A stretch of DNA of 64,000 nucleotides from Talpa occidentalis (GCF_014898055.3 NW_023602073.1:87338678-87402677), one strand, 5' to 3'; shown: positions 23,097 through 36,390, numbered from the stretch's first letter. The notes: generated by a model not told the origin, from the sequence alone. Numbers and translations are program-made.

Positions 23097-24635
23097 TATG
23101 GAACCACAAAAAACCATGAAAAGCCAAAGCCCTACTGATGAAAACAAAGGAGAAAGGAGACATCACACTTCCAAATATCAAGCTATACTACAAAGCCATA
23201 ATAATTAAAACAGTTTGGTATTGGAACAAACACAGACACACAAATCAATGGAACCAAATAGAGAGCCCAGAAATAAAGCCACACTTATATGGACAACTGC
23301 TCTTTGACAAAGGAGCAAAGAATATGCAATGGAACACGGACAGTTTGTTCAATAAATGGTGCTGGGAAAACTGGACCTCCACATGCAAGAAAATGAAACT
23401 AGACCACTACCTCTCACCATGCACAAAAATCAACTCAAAATGAATAAAACAACTGGACATAAGACCTGAAACCATTACATATATAGAAGAAAATATAGGG
23501 AAAATACTACAAGACATACATCACAATAACATCTTTAAAGACTCATCACCCAAAGCAGTGATAGTGAAGGCAAAGATAAACACCCAGGATTACATCAAAC
23601 TGAAAAGCTTCTGTACAGCCAAAGAGACATTAACCAAAACAGAGAGACACCCCACTGATTGGGAAAAAAATCTTTGCACTCCATTCAAGGGATAAGGGAC
23701 TGATCACAAAGATATACAAAGAACTCACAGGGCTCAACAAAAACAAAATAAACTATCCAGACAAGAAATGGGTGGAAGACCTTAAAAGACATTTCTCCAA
23801 AGAGGAAATGCAAATAGCCAACAGGCATATGAAAAAATGTTCAACATTATAATCAGGGAAATGAAAACCAAAACCACACTGAGATACCACCTTACACCAA
23901 TAAGAATGGCACATATCAAAAAACAATCAACCAACAAACAAACAAAGGAGGATGTGGTGAAAAAGGAACTCTCCTACATTGCTGGTGGGAGTGCAAACTG
24001 GCCCAACCACTATGGAAAGCTGTCTGGAGGTTTCTCAGTCCTAAAAATGGAGCTACTATATGACCCGGCAATTCCACTACTAGGGATCTACCCAAAGGAC
24101 ACAAAAACATTGATTCAAAAGACAGCTGAACCCCTAAGTTTATTGCAGCACTATTTACAACAGGTAAAACCTGGAAACAAACCAAATGCCCAAAAATAGA
24201 TGACTGGATGAAGAAGATGTGGTATAGATACACAATGGAATATTATTCAGCAATCAAAAAATATAAACTTACGTCATTTGCAGCAACATGACGGAGCTAG
24301 AAGGAATTATGCTCAGTGAAATAAGCCAGAAGGAAAAAGAAAAATATCGGATGGTTTCACTTATAGCAGGAATATAGGGGAACCAAATAAGACTTCAGTG
24401 TTAAAAAAAAATAATAACAGTACAAAACACAACAAAGCAAAAACAGACAATTATAAATCAGAGACATACTGCAGGGGAGGAGGATGGAGGGTGTTTGGAG
24501 TGAGGGAAGAGAACAGGAGACTATGGTGATGGTGCATGGGTGCCTTGGGGAAGGAAATTCTATGGAGATTCAACCTGAGGAGGTGGGGGGTAGAAAATAT
24601 TGTTTAAAAATTTTTTTTAGAAACCTTAAAAAAAT
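23097..24635 (+). mobile_element. 5'-truncated L1 (end of ORF2 plus 3'UTR) with perfect target duplication
   Basis: The copy starts within the ORF2 reverse-transcriptase/C-terminal region. Translated pieces include [13 protein letters not shown] and [14 protein letters not shown] (about 23150-23400). Near 24060 comes [14 protein letters not shown], the conserved L1 ORF2 C terminus. The Cys-rich motif [15 protein letters not shown] is present but in another frame, so a frameshift lies around 23945. The 3'UTR (24270-24620) ends in poly(A). AAATATAGGATTTT flanks the copy at 23083-23096 and 24636-24649 without mismatch. The element cannot move on its own. Confidence 0.95.
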
Positions 24636-25183
24636 AAATATAGGATTTTGTTCTTAGTTAAAATTTTTACTTTTTTTGGCATTTAAATAGGCCTTTTCTC
24701 AGGGCTTAGAGGGTTTTGGTTTTGGAAACTATTACTGTTCACTCTGTGCACTTCTTTTTCTATTTCTGTTCCTGAAATTCTTATTGTTTTAATACCTTAT
24801 ATTTTATTCTAGATCAGTGTTCTCTTTTTTTTTCTATTTTCATATCAATCTCCTCCCTGCCATGGTATGATTTTCTTTATTATGTATTTCACTCTATTGA
24901 ATTTCATCATCATTTTTAGTTATAGCAATAGCTTTTAATAATTTACTTTCTCTGAATGATTCTTTTATTTTTCAAATTGTATTATCTTTTATTGAGCTAG
25001 TATTGGTTTACGACCTGTATATGATTTAGGGGTACAGGTTCAAATCTCTTTAGATATGTATCACCACACCACACCCATTACCAAAGCACAAATAATCCTG
25101 CACCATAGTCCATTTCTTTTTAATAACAATCTATATTTCTATTGGGTTCCACTGTATTTTCTTTCATTTTTCTCTATTCTATT

Positions 25184-25212
25184 TTGTGTGTGTGTGTGTT
25201 TGTGTGTGTGTG
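25184..25212. repeat. (GT)n microsatellite
   Basis: GTGTGTGTGTGTG, one interrupting TTT, then TGTGTGTGTGTG. Confidence 0.85.
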
Positions 25213-25577
25213 AATGTCTCCCCTCTCCCTTCATACCTTCCTGCTTGATTTACTCATTAGAGCTTTTCCCAAATGTCTGCTAAATCTTAGCCACTAATGG
25301 TAATTTAGCTGATGAGTGATGAGTACCACAGGGCATGACTTGTTTTTGGTGACGGATTCCAATTTTCTGTCAGGCAGCCCTGGATGTCACTTTCTCTGAA
25401 TAGTTTGATTTTTCTAGAAAAGAATGTGCTAATCGGCTGCCTGAGGTAGAGTCCTAGTATAGATGGAAAAGTGAACACAGTGTAAATTTGGTGTTGACAT
25501 TTTGTAACTGGGAGGGAAAAAGTGAAGGATCAGACATTTCATTTTTCATAGGACTTTCAATGAATCCCTGTGTTTTT

Positions 25578-25850
25578 TTTTTTTTTAAGATTTATTTATT
25601 TATATATACAAGAGCTGGGGTACAGGCCAGAGATGCAGGGGGTGAGAGGATTCACCAGAGACAGAGTAGGGAACAGAACAGGCAGACTGACTGAAATACA
25701 CTGCTAAGGGGAGCAGCGGGCATGGCAGGTGAGGTCTGCTGCGCCATGTGGGTTGCTTCCTGGCCTGCTGGGGATCGAACATGTGCTGCAGAGGCTGTGG
25801 ATTGCTTCATAGTGCGTTGCTTAACCCTTTGCGCCACCAGGGAGGCCTGG
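25578..25850 (-). mobile_element. tRNA-derived SINE, B-type, full length
   Basis: The reverse-strand head reads 'gcctccctggtggcgcaaag'. An exact target duplication ATCCCTGTGTTTTT lies at 25564-25577 and 25851-25864. Confidence 0.95.
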
Positions 25851-26042
25851 ATCCCTGTGTTTTTAGTTTGCTAACTAACCCGCTCTCTTTCTGTTGCCTA
25901 GCCAGATCCAGAGAATAACTCTCATTGCACTATGAAGGCTTCTGCATTCAGGTGTTCATGTGGGGAAGGAGGGCCCAGGGCTTCCGTCTCTGCCATCCTG
26001 CTAATGATTCTCTCCTACCTTTCCTCTTAGGAAAGCACTCTT

Positions 26043-26274
26043 TTTAAAATTTTTTAAAGATTTTATTCATTTATTTTATACAAGAACTGGGGCACAGGTC
26101 AGAAGTGCGGGAGGGTGAGAGAATTCACCAGAGCCAGAGCGGGGAGCAGAACAGGCAGACAGAGCAAAGACACTGCTGAGGGGAGCAGTGGGCGAGGCAG
26201 GAGAGATCTGCTGCACCATGTGGGGTTCTCCCTGGCTGGCAGGGAATCGAACTGCTGTGCCACTGGGGAGGCCC
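26043..26274 (-). mobile_element. tRNA-derived SINE with internal deletion in the tRNA part
   Basis: The body and tail are complete. On this strand the text jumps from 'gaatcgaact' directly to 'gctgtgccactgggg', so about 35 bp of the tRNA-like region between the boxes is missing. Flanks AGGAAAGCACTCTT (26029-26042) and AGGAAAACACTCTT (26275-26288) form the target duplication. Confidence 0.93.
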
Positions 26275-26311
26275 AGGAAAACACTCTTAAACACTATCAC
26301 TAGATGATTTA

Positions 26312-26510
26312 AGACCTCAGACTCTGTGGCCACAATAACTGAATTTGTGACTTTAGGCAAGTTACTTAAACTCCATGGGCTGAAGTTTCTTCATCCTTAA
26401 AATAGAGGTAATAATACTCTATACAGTTGTTGTGAGGATTAAATGTGGTAGTATATTTATGAATAAGGACTATTACATAATAAGTACTAATGTTAGCCAT
26501 TATTAGCAAA
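26312..26510 (+). mobile_element. MIR SINE fossil
   Basis: 'ctttaggcaagttacttaaa', 'aaatagaggtaataatactc' and 'gttgtgaggattaaatg' follow the MIR consensus in order. This is one of the best-preserved MIR copies in the window. Confidence 0.9.
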
Positions 26511-27699
26511 TATTCATAACTGTTTTTGTAGTACTCTGTTCTTTACCAAGTTATTTTGTAACAAAGTGTATATTTTCTAGTAACTATTAGGAGTTGCTTA
26601 AAGAGAGAATGCATTTTGATGGACTTAGATTCCAGATAACTTCCTTAGTAGATGATTATGTTCTGTAACTTTCCTATATGAATATGAGATTTCATAATTA
26701 ATAAAGTGTTGTGGCAGACTGAGACTTGGAATTACATCATAGTCTTATTTTAGGCAAAAAAACATTTTGTTATATAAAAGTAATATGCATAAATTTGGTT
26801 AGAGGTGGTAGCATGACACATAATATTCAATATTCTTCTTAATAAAATAACTTGTGGCTTATGAACTGAGCTCGTATTAAGAATTCTGGTTTGTGCAATG
26901 CCTACCTTGGTTGAAATATACGTAGTAAAATCTAGAGAATATTTGGTTTCATTTCAAATAAAACAAACAAATAATTATGAAAAACAAATATATTTCTCGG
27001 CAACCTACATTAATTTTCATTTCAGAATCTGAGCAATTGACTCTTATTATATAATCATGCCTTAAAATTCCTCTTCTTTCATCATCTGGGTGAATAATAA
27101 GCACAGAGCCCTGAAATCGCAAACAAAATCCTAAAAGGTCCCACACTGACAGTATTTTGTGGAGCATATTAGATAAGGCAGCACTCGCTGCCTCTGCTCC
27201 TCACCAGACTATACTCTTCTTAAACAAATCCTTTCTGATTCTAGTTTCCTCAATTCAATGAGACAGCCCATATTGAGATCACCTCTGACATTTAGGTTAC
27301 CCACTGCTCAATTATCCATGCTCAGTAGCTTTATCACTTGACTCGGCCATTCTTAAAGCTTTGTCATCTCCAGTCCTTAGAGATCCCAACTCTGTGGGTT
27401 TCTGTCTACCCCACTGACACTCATCTTCTTGATCTTCTTCACTAGTTCCTTCTCCTCTGTCCTTTAAGTTTTGGGTTTCCTAATTCCTCTCCTCTAAATA
27501 CTCTTTCTACCTGTTTTCATGGAATCCTGTGGGTGAAAGTATCATTTGTGTGCTGGCATTTCTCAAATATGGTTAAGCTAAATACCCTCTTTTGAATTCA
27601 AATTCTATTTGGAGTATTTACCAGATATATAATTAAGATATATAATCTACCAGGTATAAATGAAGATATTAATCACACACACACAGGCTTTTCGTTTCT
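26511..27699. other. unassigned stretch
   Basis: No gene is visible. From about 27180 the plus strand becomes pyrimidine-rich and may be the 5' continuation of the L2 fossil that follows, but I cannot show this. Confidence 0.4.
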
Positions 27700-28505
27700 C
27701 ACCCATACCTCCAATGCTCAGTCTCCACTACCTCAATAATGGCAACATTTACCATAATAAAGGTGCTTAGCCAAAAACTTAGGAGGCATTATTAAATCCT
27801 ATGTTTTCCTCATATCCAGTATCCTATTTGTCATTACACCAGTGCCATATCCAGGAATATCCTAAATCTGACCCATTATCTGTATTTCTTTATATACATT
27901 GTCTTCTTCTTTTGCATTTTTCTTGTGAGAATTCTTCATTGAACCTTCATAATGTTTTTTTAATAACCATATCATGAAGTCATATCATGTCACTGACCAG
28001 GTCACACCAGTTTTGTTCTTAACACCTGTTATATAGTATGATTAGAATAAAGTAACACGCTTATTATGGTCTTTAGGTCTTTGCCTGATTTGAATACTTT
28101 CTATCATTCACTTTCATGTCCAGTATGATCCAGATGAATCATCTTTCTTACTTCCTTTCAGATATACTAAACCTCCAAACTTTTTTACTTGCATTTTCTT
28201 TTGTTTAGAAATTTCTCCCCCCCCCCAAGTTAGCTCCGCTTCTTCATTCAATTGTTAACTCAGATGCCACTCTGTAGAGTGGTCTTCCAGCCTAGACAAA
28301 GAAACTCAATTCTCACTCTTAATGTTCATCCTTTACTCATATTTCTTTATGGGACTTACCATTTTCTGTGATTAGCACAAAAGGTAAACATTGCACTTAG
28401 ATCTTAGCATGGCAAATGTGACTATTCTTTTGACACTGAAGTTAGAGTCTAGTACAGTGCCCAGCAAGAGTAGATGTTTGACAAATATGCAATGATGAAT
28501 GAATT
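27700..28505 (+). mobile_element. L2 LINE 3' end, decayed
   Basis: The order 'tcatatcatgtcactgacca', 'ggtctttgcctgattt', 'ttaactcagatgccac' (the 'ctcaaatgtcacc' region) and 'gtacagtgcccagcaagagt' leads into '...aatgatgaatgaat'. This is the L2 3' sequence with its terminal short repeat. Coding capacity is gone. Confidence 0.7.
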
Positions 28506-28715
28506 GATTCCTCTTGAGGAATGCACTTCATGAGTACAAACAGAAACTAATAATAAAAGACTTAATGAAAAAGTAATGTATCAATGCCCAGATAGTCCTG
28601 GGACAGAAATCTTTGGAATTTGAGAATTTAGAGTGGAACAAGTTTTTGTATTGTTAAATTGCTAAAGGCTATCAGTAATACCATCATGGAGTGTTGCTGA
28701 AACTTGGTATTATTT

Positions 28716-28990
28716 GGGCCTCCCTGGTGGCACAGTGGGTTGAGCGCAGGGCAGTGAGGCTGTCCACAGCCTCTGTGTAGCCTATGTGAGTCCTGGCCAG
28801 CCAGGGAGATTCCCACATGGAGCAGCAGACCTTGCCTATCTCAGCCACTGCTCCCTTCAGCAGTATATTTCGAGCTTTCTGCCTGTTCTGCTCCCTACTC
28901 TGTCTTTGGTGGATTCTCTCACCCTTCCACGCCTCTGGCCTATACCCCAGTGCTTCTATAAAAAAATAAATAAATCTTAAAAAAAAAAAA
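28716..28990 (+). mobile_element. tRNA-derived SINE, worn copy
   Basis: The head GGGCCTCCCTGGTGGCACAG and tail AAATAAATAAATCTTAAAA are clear. The B box is mutated. No convincing target duplication remains. Confidence 0.9.
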
Positions 28991-29236
28991 TCCCTGCCTT
29001 ATTTATTGTATATAAGCTTGATAAATAAAATTTACTTACTATAGATGGCAGAATAAGTCATCCCTAACAACTCATTTCCTATCTTTAAGGACTCCAGTTA
29101 GTGAATCTTTTCCAAGTGTTATTTAATATGAATAATATACCTGGTGGATTTTATCTAACCAGCTAAGTACATCTTTTGTAAAAAACAATATGTCTATATA
29201 TATTGTTTTGTAAAAGCAATATATCTATTATATATG

Positions 29237-29277
<41 letters not shown>

Positions 29278-31199
29278 GAGAGGAAATAACTCTCTAGGGT
29301 TGGGCTTAGTTTACCAACAAGTTACTCTTTGATAGAATGCATTTCTTTTATGTTCTAATGACTAAAGTGGTAGAAAAAGTAAAATAGCAAATTTTGATGT
29401 GAGTAATACTTTGACAATTTTTTTATTATATCCTGTGGAAAATACATGTGTGGCATTTGATAATAAATTATGTGAATTCTTAATCAGTGGAACAGCTATA
29501 CCTGAAGGTTCCTACTGATTATATCGTTATCTTGCAGGAAATAGGTCTCTTGTGACATCTCAGTGTGTTGTTGAATTTAATATTGTTATCACTGCTTTGA
29601 CATAGAAGTAATTTTTGCTAAATTTTCAGACAGCATGAAGCTGAGAGTATAACAAATATATTGTGACAGAATCAGAATCTAAAATGATCTCTATATGCTG
29701 CAAATTTCTTTCTGTATCTAGCAAGGTGGAATTTATTTGGAATAGAGTGAAGTTTATTAAAGTTTACTGAATTATAACTTTTTAAAAACTCCATTGTAGC
29801 TATGGAGGATAAGATAAGGACAATATTTCATATGGGAAAACATTGTTTAAAAGTAAATATGAATCGGACTTTGCTTTATTTAAAAGTATTTGTTAAGCAC
29901 CTTGTATGTGCTTATTTTTTCCCCTTTCAGGGATTTACTTTTAGCTTAGTTTTTCTTTTTATTTTATGGTTAGCGTATCCCTGATATATTTCATTCAGGT
30001 CCAAGTATGTACTCTAAAGTGGGTAGTCAAATTAGAGTTTATATGTGGGGAAAACACTGACAACTAGTTTATGAAAAATCTGAGAAATGTTGCCTTGGGA
30101 AGAAGACGACTTTGGAGAAATAAATAGTTCTAAAATGCATTGGAGATAAAATGGATTTATTTGTGGGTTCAGAGGAAGAAGCAGGACCAATGGATAGAAG
30201 CTTTGTGGACATAGCTTTTGGCTCAATGTAAAAGTAACCTTTTAACTATAAGAACTTCCTGGAAAACAGAATAAGCTGCCATATTGAATTTTCAAACCCA
30301 AAGAAATGTTCAAATAGAGGTACAATGGTCATTTGTCAGTGGTGTTGACGATACAATTCGTATTCAGATTCAATTTGCTTTCTAACATTAATATTCACTC
30401 TATCTTAATCTTTGATTTCCTACTTCAGTGAAAACCTCTATAATTCTCTTGAACTGAAGGTAAGTCACCTGTAATGCTTTTCTATCATCCCCCAAATATT
30501 CTGGCTACTCTCCTAGTTTCCATCAGATGGCAAAACATAAACATTTAGATAATGGACTTGCAATTACTTAAATTACTATTTTTGAATGTGTTTTCATTTT
30601 CCCTCTTATGTTTATGTAATTTGAACTTTGAAAGTTCCCAGTAATGGCTTATAATGACTTGAAATTTTTCCCTTTTTCTATTCGTTTTTATATTAGATAG
30701 TATTATTTTTATATTTTCCAATACATCGTGTACCTTCTTAAGAGAAGCTTTTCACTTATATTCCTGCAGAAAACACTACACTGATACATCAGTTCCTTTC
30801 CTTGCCTAAATTTATGTATTCCCTCTGTGTGAGAAATACTATAGAATATTGACATTAGCCCTGTCACTTCTGTTATAATTATTTTAGTCTGCACACAGCG
30901 ATATTTATTATTGGGTGGGATAAGTTAATGTAAATCCCTTTGTTTGATCACAATAAGAAGTCTTACCTAATTTTCTTGATCAGGTCTTTTAAAGTTGGAA
31001 CCATAGGCTGAATTTTAGGAGTCCCGAAATCTCTCCATCTCTGAAATTATATGTAAAATTACGTATGTGCAGTTATGTAGTTTTCAAAGGAGAAACTCCT
31101 TGTTATTTGTAGTTTCTAAAATAACCTCTAAAATGTTGACAACTACTACTCTGAATCAATTTGCTAGCTCAAAGCTATTATTTATTTTTCTTTTAAAAA
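28991..31199. other. unassigned stretch with an AT microsatellite
   Basis: There is no gene and no named repeat apart from the AT tract near 29241. Plus frames at 29802 and minus frames at 30032 and 30709 have no domain features. Confidence 0.4.
29174..29274. repeat. (AT)n microsatellite with an adjacent imperfect duplication
   Basis: From 29241 a pure TA run extends for about 34 bp. Just before it, 'ttttgtaaaaaacaatat' and 'ttttgtaaaagcaatat' are diverged copies with a period of about 32 bp. Confidence 0.9.
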
Positions 31200-31216
31200 A
31201 ATTAAAAGAAATTCTG

Positions 31217-31736
31217 CCTAAAGAACAGAAAAACATTAATTAGAAAGGAAGCCTGCACCCCTATGTTTATTGCAACACTATATATAAGAGCCAAGATATG
31301 GAAAAAACCTAAATGGCCCAAAACAGATGACTAAATCAAGATGTGATATATGTACACAATGGAAAACTATTTAGTGATTATTTGCAGTAAGATGGATGAA
31401 ACTGGAGGAGAGTATGCTTAGTGAAATAAGTCAGAAGGGAAAAGTTAAATATCAGATGGTTTCCTTTACATGTGGACTATAGAAAAACCAAACAAAGGGT
31501 CAGTAAAAGACGACACAACTCTTAAACTGACCATAGACTAAGGCATCCAGGAGGGTAGAGGGTAGAGGAAGTGGTCAAAACAGGGAGGGGAAAGCACAAG
31601 GGACTATGGTGATGGATCATGAGCTCTGTAGTGGTGAGAGAACTATGGGAATACACCTGAGTGGGGAAATCAAGTACAGTCCAAAATTAACAAGGATGTA
31701 AAACGAAAAGTACTTCATCTAAAAATAAACTTAAAA
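31217..31736 (+). mobile_element. 5'-truncated L1 3' end
   Basis: It starts near the ORF2 C terminus ('gtttattgcaacactatat') and continues through 'gaaataagtcagaaggg' to the 3'UTR and A-rich end. The flanks AATTAAAAGAAATTCTG (31200-31216) and AATTAAGTGAAATTCTG (31737-31753) match at 15 of 17 positions and are the target duplication. Confidence 0.88.
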
Positions 31737-31753
31737 AATTAAGTGAAATTCTG

Positions 31754-33364
31754 AAGTTAAACTTTTTTCTGCAATAGAATTCATTTCACTGTTTTTTTAA
31801 TAATTAAACCCATGTAAAGGCCACATAAAATGATTTAAAAAATCTCTTCTGCTTAGAATTGCACTGAGGATACTCTTTCATTTTTAAAATAATTTCTATT
31901 AATTTATAGGCATACTGTTTGCCACCCTTAAGTAATAACCAGAGCTTATATGCTAAATTGAGTTCAGGTTTGGAGTGTTAAATAACGTAATTTTTCCACA
32001 TATAATATTACTGTGCAAAATTCATGGAGTCTAAAGACATAAATAATCTAATATGTCTGATTTGAACCAATGTTAATTATTATAGAGTATTATAGAATTT
32101 TTTTAAATAAAGCTTTTACATTTATTTACTGTAGGTTTACTGCACTTGTGTTTTATCATAATAGATCAATACATTCTTTTCTTTCTGTTGCTTTTCTGAT
32201 GAATTTTGATAAGAATTTGTTCTGATCTAATATTACATTCATTATTGATTATGTTTTTTGGTGGAGTGTTTTGAATCGAATTGTGTCAGTGGTGTGCTAA
32301 TTGTGTCAGGAGAGTATGCTTAGTGAAATAAGTCAGAAGGGGCTTTTGAAAAGCGGAAAGAAGGAAAACTGTAGATATTTGCTTACCAAGCAATTTTTAT
32401 ACATCTTTTCAAGTCTAAAAATAGAATAAGGATTTTATGTGCTTCTTTATTTGTGATAGAAATAATGCCACCATTTTGGAGGATTGAGAATGAATCATTT
32501 GGCTGAGAAATAAACTATGAAGTGTAAAAAATATGATTATCAAGTGTTAGAAAGTAATTTATAATATTGACAAATTACATAAAAATGTTTTTAACTGAAT
32601 ATGGACCTTATACAACCCAGTGATAATAATGAATTGTGTAAATATCCATGATGTTTATGAACAAGGATGAAAATAAAGAAGCTGTAAAAGAAGATAAAAT
32701 AGTGAAAATGGTCAATGAATATTAAATGGACAAATTGTAAGATATGATGTTCATTTAAAACGGCAAAAGGAAATTTAAAGAGAAAATGATAGTGTGGGGT
32801 TTTTTTGGGTTATTGTTTAAATCTGTAGCCTTTATTGATTAAAGCAAAGACTATATTGGATTTCATATTTTAACAAAGATGGAATTGTATAAAGAAAATT
32901 TTTATAAAAGTATAACTTTTGTGGTTAAGTAAAATAGAGGAAAGCTTAAAAAACTTTCTGAGTGAAAGTTAAATATTGACATTAGGAAAAGGATATGCAA
33001 GTACTTTGCTTTCTATTCACATGCAGTCTACATACAGCATCATCTAAAGAGGTAAATCTGTAAGATTTCACTAGGGGGTTGGATTTATTACACTGGACAA
33101 TAATCTAGAAGTCTACATTCTAAACAAATTTCTTCAAATAACTTGTAAGTTTGGGAGATACTGCAACATTTTAAGTATCAATAATATTATGGCAAATGAG
33201 TATTGAGCTTCAATGATGTAGAATTATTATAGAGTAGTCCTAGAGATGCTTGGAAACATAAAATGATAATCATTTCACACATACTGTTCTAACACATCTT
33301 AGCCTATTAGAAGAGAATTTGTATAAAAGTGTCATAAGAAAGTGGAGGCAGCTTGCTTCATTAG
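31754..33364. other. unassigned stretch carrying a 34-bp copy of L1 sequence
   Basis: There is no gene. At 32308-32341 it contains an exact copy of 34 bp from the L1 at 31406-31439 with no other L1 context. The remainder is AT-rich and unnamed. Confidence 0.5.
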
Positions 33365-33520
33365 CTAACTTCAAGAGCAGATTACTTTCTGTTCTGAAAG
33401 AGCAAGGAGTTTCAGAGGAGGCTTTCTGAACAGAGCCTTGATAAACTGGTAGGATTTAATCAGATTAATGGGAAGAAAGCCATTCCAGAAAGTAATAATG
33501 TGAATAAAGTAAACAAAATA
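33365..33520 (-). mobile_element. L2 LINE fragment
   Basis: 'ggaggctttctgaacagagc' followed by 'gaagaaagccattccagaaa' corresponds in reverse to the 'tggaatgctcttcccc...gaggccttccctgacc' part of L2. It is strongly diverged. Confidence 0.5.
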
Positions 33521-33586
33521 TGATTAAGACAGAGTTGGTGTGGATTTGGGGAAAGGAGAATAATACAATTTAAATGAAATTGAGTA

Positions 33587-33650
33587 GTAGTCAATCAATA
33601 AATATTTATGGTCAGCAAGTAGTCACTCAATAAATATTTATGGTCAGCAA
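33587..33650 (+). repeat. two-copy 32-bp tandem duplication
   Basis: GTAGTCAATCAATAAATATT... (33587-33618) is repeated at 33619-33650 with one difference (A to C). The unit contains TCAATAAATATTTATGG, reminiscent of a MIR or L2 3' end. Confidence 0.95.
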
Positions 33651-35821
33651 ATCTAGGGGAAAAATGAGGTTTGGATTAAATTATTTATAGTACCAGTGGA
33701 GAGAAGTGAATAGATTCAAATACTTCTCAAATAGAACTCAAAAAAATTAATTAATGGCTGAATTCAATGATTAGTTGAATTTAGGTAGGATGTGAGTGAG
33801 GGGAAAAAAATAAAGGATCACTTGAGATTTCTGATTGTATGCCATTGCTTGTGTTACAATCATTGTTACTTGTTTGGGAATGCCTCTTACTTCACGGGCA
33901 CTAATCTTGCCCCTTTACATTTGACCTCAGTTAAACTTTACAACAATACAATAAAATGGGCTTTATAGTCCCTTGTTGATATCAGCAATGTAGACCACTG
34001 GGTTGAAATGCTAAGAGACAGTCAGGCAATCATGAATGGATAAAAGTCCTTTTGCATACTCCTTTATCTTGATAGAAACATAGTCTTTTTCCCTCCTATT
34101 AAAGAAATAAAGGAGCATTCCATACTGATTACTATTCTACTATGCTACTGGGAAATGACAAATTCCAATTTATATTCAAAATTAAGTATTTAAAATTATA
34201 CTTGCTTTAGGTAAGACACAATTTTGTAAATAGTTTTCTCATTTGGGATCTGCTGTTACTTTAATATTGAGCTTAGGACTTCATTAACATTATTTATCCT
34301 CTCAACTTAGTTACATACTTATGAACAAAGTTATTTATTTTATAATAATACTCCCCTAAGCTACTTATTATCAGGAGTTATAAAAATAAATAGTTTTATT
34401 AGGCATTGAGAATCAAAAATGTTTTCTCTTAATTTACACTTAGAGCAGGGGTAAGGTTTTTTTCTATAATCCCAAGAATATTTGTGATACCTATCAATTT
34501 TTTAACTCTCCAAAATTTGCACTTCACAGGAAAACTATTGAGAATTTAGAGAGAGAGTAAAATCAGTAAATTAAAAATTACTATGAGTAAAAGTGATGTT
34601 CTATATTAGATTCTGCCATTTTGCTCTTTACTGTATCATCAGTAATCATGCATTTTATAAGAAATTTGATTAGAGATGCAAAAAAGTGAACTTTACTGAG
34701 AATAATAGCTAATTCAGACTTTAATGACCAATTTGTTGAAACTTAAGTGGGATAGCCACAGGATGAATAGATTCATAATTATAATAATGCCACACCAGAG
34801 TATCATGCTGAATATGGTTCCCCAGCACAGAGTTCAGAGCCACTCATAGTTGCCTCCAAACTTAGCTAACATACAAAAGTCTTATCATAGTCCAGTTCAA
34901 GACTGTAGTTATTTATCAATGATAAAATGGAGGGAACTGAAGCTATATTTTCTAATGACTAGGAGCTCTGGGAGAGATTTATTCTTGAGGCCACATCCTA
35001 TCCTTACCCATACATCCCATTAGTCCTGAACTCACCTCATTTCAAAAGTTATTAGAGACATGGTTGTGAATCTTAGCATTGTTTGAACTAATAAAGAGAA
35101 TGAGAAAAATTTAGAGATACTGTGGCCATGAGGGCCACATCAATAAACAACCTTCTGTTCTCAGTAATGTTATAGCTGCAGACTTTAGCAAATTCAAAGA
35201 CAACAAACTGCTGCTATTCATTTCATTTTTGTTCAAAATACCCCAATAATAGATTAGCATAGCGTCTTGTCTGTGGTAAAACAAACTATGTCTATATCAG
35301 ACCTATATGAAAATAGTGACACATTATTTTATGTAGATAAGTGTCTAAGAATAGTGATATGATCCCTGCTTTAGAAGCTGCTATGCTACATTCCTCAGCC
35401 CATGATGATGCATTGCCTAATGATTAAGAAAATAATTCTGTTCATCATCAGTGACTGATGAATCCAAGGGTCACTTTAATTGATAATCCAAAGAAAGAAA
35501 TTATTCCAGAAATATCATCAAATAGTCTTGTGATGCTACTATGAAGGCAATGTCAACCTAGATGTTTGAATAAATACAAATGGTAGAGCCATCTGAATAG
35601 GACATGAACATTAGATTTCTGAAAATTTGTAGTTATTGCTGCAGCATAACTTGGGCTATCCTGATTGACTTTACCCCCAATCTTAACAATTTTATATTTA
35701 ATTTGACAATTTCACTGGTGAAAATTGGTGAATAATTAAAGAAGTTATTTTTAAATGACCATTTTTAAATTTTGAATATAGTACACAGCCATTAAATGAT
35801 AGAAAATATCCTTTTTCATTT
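33651..35821. other. unassigned AT-rich stretch
   Basis: No gene, named repeat or clear regulatory feature is visible. Confidence 0.4.
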
Positions 35822-36005
35822 ATCATTTTTCAAGGAGGTAATGTTGGTTTACAACACATTAATGATTCAGAGGTACAGGATCACATCTCTTCAGATATAT
35901 ATTACTATGCCAAGGCACCCATAGTCTTCTAGTTCACTGGGCCCCCTGCCCACTTTATACTCCATCCTTCCTCTGCCCCTCACCATGTGTTTTCCAAGGT
36001 CCATT
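35822..36005 (-). mobile_element. L1 3'UTR fragment, antisense
   Basis: 'ttggtttacaacacattaat', 'aggtacaggatcacatctct' and 'ccatagtcttctagttcact' parallel the antisense L1 end at 24990-25110. No TSD is visible. Confidence 0.65.
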
Positions 36006-36390
36006 GAATTAAATGATACAAATATCTTCATAGTAATTTTATTTTTGTAACACAGTGAAAATAGTAATTAGAGTTATTTAAAATACCAAGTGTCAGAAGA
36101 AATGTGTAATGGCATATAAAAATAGTCTTTGATTTTTCCAGCTTTTCACCTAAAACTATAGTTTTGGCCTAAACTACATAGCATATTACCTAAAATAAAC
36201 ATAGGGAAAAGCTGCAAAAATCTGGAATATGTTTGCCAACATATTAAGGGTCTAAGTTTTTCTCTTTAAATTGATGTTTGAGCCTGGTTATAAAGCAGGA
36301 CAATATACAGGCATAGCTGTGAGCATAAGAACTATAAGAACTGCAAATGAGCTTGATTTTAATCATTTTAATGCTTTTCTTTATCTTTTC

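Larger units (their letters stand above)
22640..25260 (-). mobile_element. old antisense LINE sequence split by a younger L1
   Basis: The T-rich segments 22640-23082 and 24650-25260 read like antisense old LINE. From 24985 onward this is clearly an antisense L1 3' end ('ggtacaggttcaaatctctt'; compare 35870). The middle (23097-24635) is a later, independent L1. The subfamily and the continuity across the insertion are inferred. Confidence 0.45.

Noticed and set aside
23138..24199. L1 ORF2 frames as a working reverse transcriptase
   Set aside because: The copy is 5'-truncated and frameshifted; no endonuclease or catalytic reverse-transcriptase core is present.
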